From the NCBI GenBank assembly GCA_021737565.1, contig JAIPDS010000001.1:1-64000 (forward strand): a DNA stretch of 64,000 bases. The letters are read 5' to 3'. Positions within the stretch are counted from its first letter, which is position 1; each line of letters opens with the position of its first letter. Shown here piece after piece: positions 58,817 through 64,000 of this stretch. The notes under the pieces are model-generated. The model was given only the letters and a program-made list of their open reading frames with translations. It was not told the origin of the DNA and searched no databases. The stretch is from Desulfobacteraceae bacterium. Lineage in GTDB: Bacteria; Desulfobacterota; Desulfobacteria; Desulfobacterales; Desulfosalsimonadaceae. A program made the position numbers and the translations under genes.

Positions 58817-59749
58817 TTAATCGATTTCCGGCCGCGGCAGCAGACCGGCGCGCTCCACGATTTCCGGCACCTTTTCCTCCCATTCAATAGCCATGATATG
58901 GAAGCCACTGACGCCTTTTAACTCCTTTAGCCGCTGAATGGTTTCAACACAGATATTAATCCCCTCTTCGGCCTGCTTGCCCTTTTGTGTGTCTGACATG
59001 CGTTTTACCACGTCGTCTGGCACGTCCATGCCCGGGACCCGGTTTTTCATGTATTTTGCCATGCCGGCGGATTTAAAAGGGGTCACACCGGCCATGATAT
59101 AGCATTTTTCAGTAAGACCGCGGTCTTCTGCCTGTTTGACCCATTTCTCAAACTTTTCCAGGTTGTATATGCACTGGGTCTGAATGAATTCTGCGCCCGC
59201 CTCTATCTTTTTGGCAAGCCTGGGCACCCTGATTTCAAAAGGGTCTGCAAACGGGTTGGCTGCCGCACCAACAAACATTTGGGGCGGCCTTTTGATTTCG
59301 TCTCCTCCAAGGAATTTGCCTTCATCGCGCATGTTGCGAACTGTCCATGCAAGCTGCATGGAGTCAAGGTCATGGACGTTCTGCCCTTGGGGATGATCGC
59401 CGAAGCTTTGATGGTCTCCTGAAAGGCAGAGTACATTGTATATGTCAAAGGAGGCTGCGCCCAGTATATCGCTTTGCAGGGCAATGCGGTTTCTGTCCCT
59501 GGTAACCATCTGGAGAATGGGTTCCAGGCCCATCAGTTTTAAGTGAATGCATGTTGCAAGGCTGCAGGTGCGAACCACGGATGTCTGATTGTCTGTTACG
59601 TTTATTGCATCAACGCAGCCTTTCAGCAGTTCAGCCTTTTTTTTGATCACTTCAGGGTCGCTGCCCCGGGGCGGACCGCATTCCGAGGTGACGCCCAGAT
59701 GACCCGCAGCCATGATTTTTTCCAGTTTGCTCGGAGTTTTCGCGTTCAT
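58817..59749 (-). CDS. metF: Methylene-tetrahydrofolate reductase catalytic subunit (MetF type)
   Basis: A 310-aa TIM-barrel flavoprotein interconverting 5,10-methylene- and 5-methyl-tetrahydrofolate. VTSECGPPRGSDPEVIKKKAELLKGCVDAINVTDNQTSVVRTCSL, LQMVTRDRNRIALQSDILGA, VLCLSGDHQSFGDHPQGQNVHDLDS and AGAEFIQTQCIYNLEKFEKWV are typical of the anaerobe-type MetF that works with MetV. It overlaps metV by 4 nt. In the Hdr-MvhD-MetVF arrangement it would be the methyl-branch site of a larger electron-transferring complex. Confidence 0.93.
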   Translation of the reverse strand: MNAKTPSKLEKIMAAGHLGVTSECGPPRGSDPEVIKKKAELLKGCVDAINVTDNQTSVVRTCSLATCIHLKLMGLEPILQMVTRDRNRIALQSDILGAASFDIYNVLCLSGDHQSFGDHPQGQNVHDLDSMQLAWTVRNMRDEGKFLGGDEIKRPPQMFVGAAANPFADPFEIRVPRLAKKIEAGAEFIQTQCIYNLEKFEKWVKQAEDRGLTEKCYIMAGVTPFKSAGMAKYMKNRVPGMDVPDDVVKRMSDTQKGKQAEEGINICVETIQRLKELKGVSGFHIMAIEWEEKVPEIVERAGLLPRPEID

Positions 59750-60417
59750 ATCTGTACATCCTCCCTCTGAACTTTTCTGGGTCCGCCTGCCCGGTCAGTG
59801 GACCAGTCCTTGATGCCGAAAAGTTTCTCATAAAGATCCATCCGATCAATGGCTTTTAACCTGTCAATAATCAACTGCCAGGCACAGTCAAGCTCCTTGT
59901 TGATCTCGCATTTGCCGTTGGAAGATCCTCCGCACGGACCGTTTAACAGCCGCTTTGCGCATCTTGCCACCGGGCAGATCCCGCCGGTGTAAGCCAGAAT
60001 ACACTGCCCGCATGCCTGGCACCTTTCGGTCCACAGCCCCCGCTGTTCGGTCGCCCCGAGAAAGCAGGTGTTAACGCCGGGATAAACCGGGATGGAGTGG
60101 TATTTTTCAGCGGTGAACTGCACCCCCACGCCGCACGCAATAGAAACGATGGCGTCATAATTGTCCGCTATATCCCTGATTTCCTCCAGGTACTCATGAT
60201 CGCACTGCCGCTCCAGAGTGCGCTCATCTACCAGTGCATCTTCAACACCCCGGTTTGCAAAATACATGCGCAGGGCTGAAGCCAGCACGCCTGCTTCCTT
60301 TTTCCCGCCCGCCTCGCAGACTGTAACGCATTCATTGCAGCCGAGAACCAGGAGCTTTTTGCAGTCCTTTACATATTCAATGATCTCCTCGACCGGTTTT
60401 TTATCAGCAACTATCAT
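59746..60417 (-). CDS. metV: MetV, zinc/Fe-S-type partner of MetF
   Basis: A 223-aa protein related to the MTHFR C-terminal (MetV) family. CNECVTVCEAGGKKEAGVLASALRMYF is followed by CGVGVQFTAE and a Cys-rich tail TERCQACGQCILAYTGGICPVARCAKRLLNGPCGGSSNGKCEI. The conserved cysteines indicate a metal or Fe-S site that links MetF to the electron input module. AGAGG 8 nt before the ATG. It lies between mvhD and metF with a 43-nt gap to mvhD. Confidence 0.92.
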   Translation of the reverse strand: MIVADKKPVEEIIEYVKDCKKLLVLGCNECVTVCEAGGKKEAGVLASALRMYFANRGVEDALVDERTLERQCDHEYLEEIRDIADNYDAIVSIACGVGVQFTAEKYHSIPVYPGVNTCFLGATEQRGLWTERCQACGQCILAYTGGICPVARCAKRLLNGPCGGSSNGKCEINKELDCAWQLIIDRLKAIDRMDLYEKLFGIKDWSTDRAGGPRKVQREDVQI

Positions 60418-60460
60418 TTGTTGACCTCTTTGTAAGGGTTTAAAGAGTTATATGAGGGTT

Positions 60461-60892
60461 TTATGCAGCATTCTTTTTTTTCTTTTTCATAGGATTCGGC
60501 CCCAGATTGCGGATGCGCTCATCCATTTCCTGGGCGTACTTTACAAATAAAGGGCCGTCGCTTGACGACAGGTTATACATTTGGGCTCTTTCACCTTCAA
60601 GTCCTATGGTGTTTAAAATCTTCTGCACCTGCTCCACTCTTTTTCTGGCGCGCAGATTTCCGGTCTTGTAATGGCAATCGCCTTCCATGCATCCGATGAT
60701 CGAAACGCCGTCTGCCCCTTTTTCGAATGCACGAAGCATATGCTGAACATCCACCTTGCCGGTGCAAGGTACACGGATAATTCTGATGCTTGCAGGATAA
60801 GTAAGTCGCATGGAACCTGCCAGGTCCGCGGCGTTATACCCTCAGTAGTCGCAGCAGAAGGCCAGTATCCTTGGTTTAAATTCCTGGTCCAT
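60461..60892 (-). CDS. mvhD: MvhD-type Fe-S protein with in-frame UGA read as selenocysteine
   Basis: A 143-aa electron-transfer subunit that shuttles electrons into HdrA. The ORF track starts at codon 28 (60811) and so removes the N-terminus. Reading from ATG 60892, which overlaps the HdrA stop by 1 nt (TAATG), gives MDQEFKPRILAFCCDY-TGA-GYNAADLAGS and then the known body (IRIIRVPCTGKVDVQHMLRAFEKGADGVSIIGCMEGDCHY). The family motif here is normally CNWCSYxGAD-like, so TGA (60842-60844, codon 17) falls on a Cys of the [2Fe-2S] site. A selenocysteine at this position is known in MvhD/VhuD homologues. A fitting stem-loop follows. Read as a truncated gene it would lose two metal-ligand cysteines. 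Confidence 0.9.
60806..60830 (-). promoter_or_regulatory. Candidate bacterial SECIS hairpin in mvhD
   Basis: On the minus strand CGC-GGACCT-GGC-AGG(T)TCC-(AT)-GCG folds into a 9-bp stem with a bulged U and a GGC loop. The GGACCT arm begins 14 nt after the TGA. Bacterial SECIS elements lie within roughly 40 nt downstream of the UGA, with a G-rich apical loop and a bulged U; here the bulge is on the 3' side, unlike fdhF. Confidence 0.55.
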
Positions 60893-63800
60893 TATTCCTC
60901 CTCTTCCAGCAGGGCGTCAACCTTGCTCATTATTTGATCGTCTTCATACCAGCGAAGCTCTATGGCCTTGGCCGGGCATTCCGCGGCGCATGCTCCACAG
61001 CCCTGGCACAGGGCATCATCTATTTCACTTACGCCTTCCTCGTTGATCCTGGGCACACCATAGGGGCAAGTGCGTATGCATATCAGGCAGGAAGCGCACT
61101 TTTCGGGATTTACATGTGCCGTAACCGCTGAAAGCGTGAGATACGGCTGGGACAGCATGGTCGTTGCCCTGGACGCCGCTGCCATGGCCTGGGCTATGGA
61201 TTCCGAGACAAGTTTAGGGCTGTGCGCAGTACCGCAGAGATAGACGCCTTCGGTTCCCATTTCCACGGGGCGCAGCTTGACATGGGCTTCGACGAAGAAG
61301 TCTTCCGCATTGCGGTTTAACTTCATTATGTTTGCCAGTTCCTCGGTGTCCTCTGCTTCCACGCCCGCGCTCAAAACCAGCATATCAGCATCCACGCTTA
61401 TTTTGCGGCGCAGTATATGGTCGGTAAATTCCACGTTCACACCGTTGTCCCCGGAATCTACTGCAGGCGGGTCCTCGGGATCAAAGCGGAAGAACATCAC
61501 CCCGAGTTTTCTGGCCTCGGTGTAATAGTCCTCCAGCATGCCGTAGGTTCGGATATCCCTGTAGAGTATGAAGACCTGGGTTTCAGGGTTGAGCTTCTTG
61601 ATGTGGATGGCGTTTTTGATTGCGCTCTGGCAGCAGACCCGCGAGCAGTTGGGGTTTTGATCGTTTCGCGATCCTATGCACTGGATCATTACAACCTGGT
61701 TCAGATTGTCGGCTGCTCCTTGCTGTTCCAGTTTTTCGCCGAGTTCAAGCTGGGTGACAACAGCGGGGTTCTCGCCGTACAGATATTCCTCCGGACAGTG
61801 CTCTTTTGCACCTGTGGCCATAATGGTTGCGCCGTGTTCTATCTTGCGGCTTACCATCTGTGCGCCCACCAGGACCTCTGTTGTAAAGTTGCCCTTGAAA
61901 CCGGAAAAGTCCACTATCACGGAATCGGTGAGAACTTCGATTTTGGAATGCGCATTTACCTGCCCGGCCAGTTCGCCGATATACGTCCGGACATCCATTC
62001 CCTCTATAGTCTTGGTAAGCCTGTTTCCAAGGCCGCCCAGAACAGCTTCTTTTTCAACCAGCACCACCTCAAATCCCTGGTCTGCGATACCCAGGGCCGC
62101 GTTCATTCCCGCAACACCGCCGCCCACAACCAGGGCCCGCTTTGTCACAGGGATCTGTCTTTCATGCAGAGGCTGAAGGGAGGCGGCTCTTGCCACTGAC
62201 ATGCGGACCAGTTCCTTTGCTTTTTCAGTGGCCAGTTCCGGGTTGTCGCCGTGAACCCAGGAGTCCTGGTTTCGGATATTGGCCATTTCAAAAAGATACT
62301 TGTTCAAACCCACGGATTCCAGGGTGTCCATGAATATGGGTTCATGTGTTTTGGGCGTACACGACGAGACTACCACCCTGTTGATGTTGTGCTCCTTTAT
62401 TACTTCTTTCATGTTGTCCTGGGCGTCCTGGCTGCATGTAAACAGGTTTTCGCCCGCATAGACAACATACGGCAGATTTTCCGCATATTCACGTACTTCC
62501 GGTACATCGACCACGCCGGCAATGTTTATGCCGCAGTCGCAGACAAAGACCCCGATCCGGGGAGGCTCTCCTTCGACGTCAATTTCCTCCGGCCTGGAGA
62601 CATCCTTGATCCGGGTTCCCCGGGCTTCGGCAAGGGTGCGGCCCGCCGCACATGCAGCCGCACTTGCCTCAGTTACAGATCCCGGTATATCCTTTGGCCC
62701 CTGGAAAATTCCGCAGGCAAAAACCCCTTCCCTGGAAGTGTTTACAGGGGCAAGCGGGCTTGTTTCCGCAAAGTTGTAATGGTTGAGATCTATGTTTAAG
62801 CGCTGCGCAGTTTCTATTGTGGACTGCGGAACCTGCAGACCGACTGAGAGCACCACCAGGTTGAATTCTTTTACTTCCACGTTGCCGGACTCGTCCACGT
62901 ACCTGAGATGGAGGTTTCCGGTTTCCGGATCTTCGTCTATTGTGTGGACCCTGGACTTAACAAACCTGACCCCGGAACTGTCTTTTGCCCTCAGGTAATA
63001 TTTTTCGTAATCCTTGCCGAAGGTCCTGATGTCCATGTTGAAAATTACTGTGTCCAGGCCGTGCTCGGAGTGATCCTTGGCAATCATTGCTTCCTTTATG
63101 GCATACATGCAGCACACCGAAGAGCAGTAGCCGTTTCCGCACCTGTTGGTATCCCTTGAGCCTATGCACTGGAGCCAGGCAATCTTTTCGGGCTCCTTGT
63201 TGTCCGAGGGCCGGACCAGGTGCCCCATTGTTGGCCCGGATGCCGAAAGAATGCGTTCGAATTCCGCGCTGGTCAAAACATTCGGGCTGGACTTGTATCT
63301 GTAGGTGTCCTCCAGGATTGCCGGATCAAACACATCATTTCCCGGACAAAGGATTAGCGAGCCCACGTCTATGTCTCTTTCCTCCGCGGTTTGCTCATGG
63401 TCAATGGCGTCTGCAAGGCAGGCCCTGACACACTGGTAGCATTCAGAGCAGATGCCGCATTTTAAGCACCGGTCGGCCTCTGTGCGGGCTTCCTCCTCGC
63501 TGTAGCCCAGGGATACTTCCAGAAAGTTGCATTCTCTTGCTTCGGGATCCAGGCACTTTACCGGGACCCTTTCCTTGTGGGGCTCATTTACAACGTCAGG
63601 CTTTTCATAGGTCCATTCTTTTTCCCGGCCTTCTTTCAGATCCATACCGTTTATAAACCGGTGGATTGATTCTGCAGCCTCTTTTCCGCAGGCAACTGCA
63701 TCCACGACGGTTTTCGGGCCGTAGTATGCGTCACCGCCTGAGAATACCCATTCCATTGAGGTCTGCAGCGTGACCGGATCGCCTTCCAGGCCGCCGCGCC

Positions 63801-64000
63801 CGGTCATGGGAACATTTTGCCCCTCGATGTCCGTGGTGTCAGTTGCCTGGCCTATGGCAAGAATAACGGTGTCGCCGAAAAAAGCCTCGCATGCGTTTTC
63901 GTCAAATTTCGGGTTAAACCGCCCCTCTTCGTCAAATACAGCGGTGCAGGTTTTAAATTCAATTCCGGAAAACCGGTTTTCATTGTTTATGAAAAAACTT
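60892..64000 (-). CDS. hdrA: HdrA-type flavoprotein fused to a GltD-like module (partial, 5' end outside window)
   Basis: At least 1036 residues, continuing past the window in frame (63999 upward). From the edge: a GltD/NfnB-like NAD(P) module end (VILAIGQATDTTDI ... WVFSGGDAYYGPKTVVDAVACGKEAAESIHRFI), a Cys-cluster (CLKCGICSECYQCVRACLADAID), a first HdrA-like half (QCIGSRDTNRCGNGYCSSVCCMYAIKEAM), then a complete HdrA (GVFVCDCGINIAGVVDV, FAD start VVGGGVAGMNAALGIADQGF, QCIGSRNDQNPNCSRVCCQSAIKNA) and two [4Fe-4S] motifs (CASCLICIRTCPYGVP, CQGCGACAAECPAKAIEL). HdrA carries the bifurcating FAD. The track start at 63807 is only an internal Met. NAD(P)H entry through the fused module is inference. 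Confidence 0.9.
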   Translation of the reverse strand, partial: SFFINNENRFSGIEFKTCTAVFDEEGRFNPKFDENACEAFFGDTVILAIGQATDTTDIEGQNVPMTGRGGLEGDPVTLQTSMEWVFSGGDAYYGPKTVVDAVACGKEAAESIHRFINGMDLKEGREKEWTYEKPDVVNEPHKERVPVKCLDPEARECNFLEVSLGYSEEEARTEADRCLKCGICSECYQCVRACLADAIDHEQTAEERDIDVGSLILCPGNDVFDPAILEDTYRYKSSPNVLTSAEFERILSASGPTMGHLVRPSDNKEPEKIAWLQCIGSRDTNRCGNGYCSSVCCMYAIKEAMIAKDHSEHGLDTVIFNMDIRTFGKDYEKYYLRAKDSSGVRFVKSRVHTIDEDPETGNLHLRYVDESGNVEVKEFNLVVLSVGLQVPQSTIETAQRLNIDLNHYNFAETSPLAPVNTSREGVFACGIFQGPKDIPGSVTEASAAACAAGRTLAEARGTRIKDVSRPEEIDVEGEPPRIGVFVCDCGINIAGVVDVPEVREYAENLPYVVYAGENLFTCSQDAQDNMKEVIKEHNINRVVVSSCTPKTHEPIFMDTLESVGLNKYLFEMANIRNQDSWVHGDNPELATEKAKELVRMSVARAASLQPLHERQIPVTKRALVVGGGVAGMNAALGIADQGFEVVLVEKEAVLGGLGNRLTKTIEGMDVRTYIGELAGQVNAHSKIEVLTDSVIVDFSGFKGNFTTEVLVGAQMVSRKIEHGATIMATGAKEHCPEEYLYGENPAVVTQLELGEKLEQQGAADNLNQVVMIQCIGSRNDQNPNCSRVCCQSAIKNAIHIKKLNPETQVFILYRDIRTYGMLEDYYTEARKLGVMFFRFDPEDPPAVDSGDNGVNVEFTDHILRRKISVDADMLVLSAGVEAEDTEELANIMKLNRNAEDFFVEAHVKLRPVEMGTEGVYLCGTAHSPKLVSESIAQAMAAASRATTMLSQPYLTLSAVTAHVNPEKCASCLICIRTCPYGVPRINEEGVSEIDDALCQGCGACAAECPAKAIELRWYEDDQIMSKVDALLEEEE

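Noticed and set aside
1-64000. CRISPR arrays, insertion sequences, prophage genes, rRNA
   Set aside because: No regularly spaced repeats, transposase, phage structural genes or rRNA sequence were recognised on either strand.

Overview
The window looks like chromosomal DNA of a Gram-negative, probably anaerobic member of the Desulfobacterota (deltaproteobacterial sulfate-reducer type). The inference rests on a complete lipid A / outer-membrane biogenesis cluster, a MetF-MetV-MvhD-HdrA redox module of the kind found in anaerobes with a folate C1 pathway, an in-frame UGA that reads as selenocysteine in MvhD, and deltaproteobacterial gene neighbourhoods (ScpA/ScpB/TrpS, a DHH-CBS-tRNA nucleotidyltransferase fusion). 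No species can be named from the sequence alone.

Layout. 1-550 is the tail of what looks like an integron gene-cassette array: the last codons of a HicB-type antitoxin, a 60-bp attC-like site, and a broken DUF4393/Abi-alpha gene. 603-7814 is an alpha-2-macroglobulin / penicillin-binding protein 1C pair. 7948-23742 is an MSHA-type pilus locus, almost entirely on the minus strand. It runs, in transcription order, PilM/N-like (MshI), PilO-like, PilP-like, secretin (MshL), ExeA-like ATPase (MshM), MshE, MshG and a major pilin. A convergent GT-C/TPR glycosyltransferase-like gene interrupts it, followed by three pseudopilins, a PilX/MshP-like protein and a surface protein in the MshQ position whose 5' end seems to be missing. 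23855-29705 carries nadB, an SH3-domain protein, rlpA, a MipA/OmpV protein, a thiamine-binding-type small protein and an M20 amidohydrolase. 29764-36041 carries a tRNA-Val(CAC) with its terminator, scpB, scpA, trpS, an M50 protease and the tRNA nucleotidyltransferase fusion, with several intergenic hairpins and repeats. 36208-38742 is a second (type IV pilus) PilC and a PilS-like kinase.

38876-56122 reads as one long outer-membrane assembly line: lysS, lolC, lolD, bamA, skp, lpxD, lpxA, lpxI, a Gfo/Idh oxidoreductase, lpxB, msbA, lptF, lptG, lpxK and a WaaP/InaA-like kinase, many of them overlapping by 1-14 nt. Facing it on the minus strand are an isoprenylcysteine-methyltransferase-like membrane protein, kdsB and waaA. 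Together these cover lipid A synthesis, Kdo activation and transfer, flipping, LPS transport, lipoprotein release and beta-barrel insertion. fabZ, lpxC and lpxH are not in the window.

58817-64000 (minus strand) is hdrA (fused to a GltD-like module and cut by the window end), mvhD, metV and metF, with overlapping or close junctions. This is a candidate flavin-based electron-bifurcating methylene-tetrahydrofolate reductase. The ORF track misses the true N-terminus of MvhD because of the UGA codon.

Most notable: the attC-like cassette remnant at the left edge, the selenocysteine MvhD with a plausible SECIS hairpin, the GltD-HdrA-HdrA fusion, and the MSHA locus with an embedded TMTC-like glycosyltransferase.
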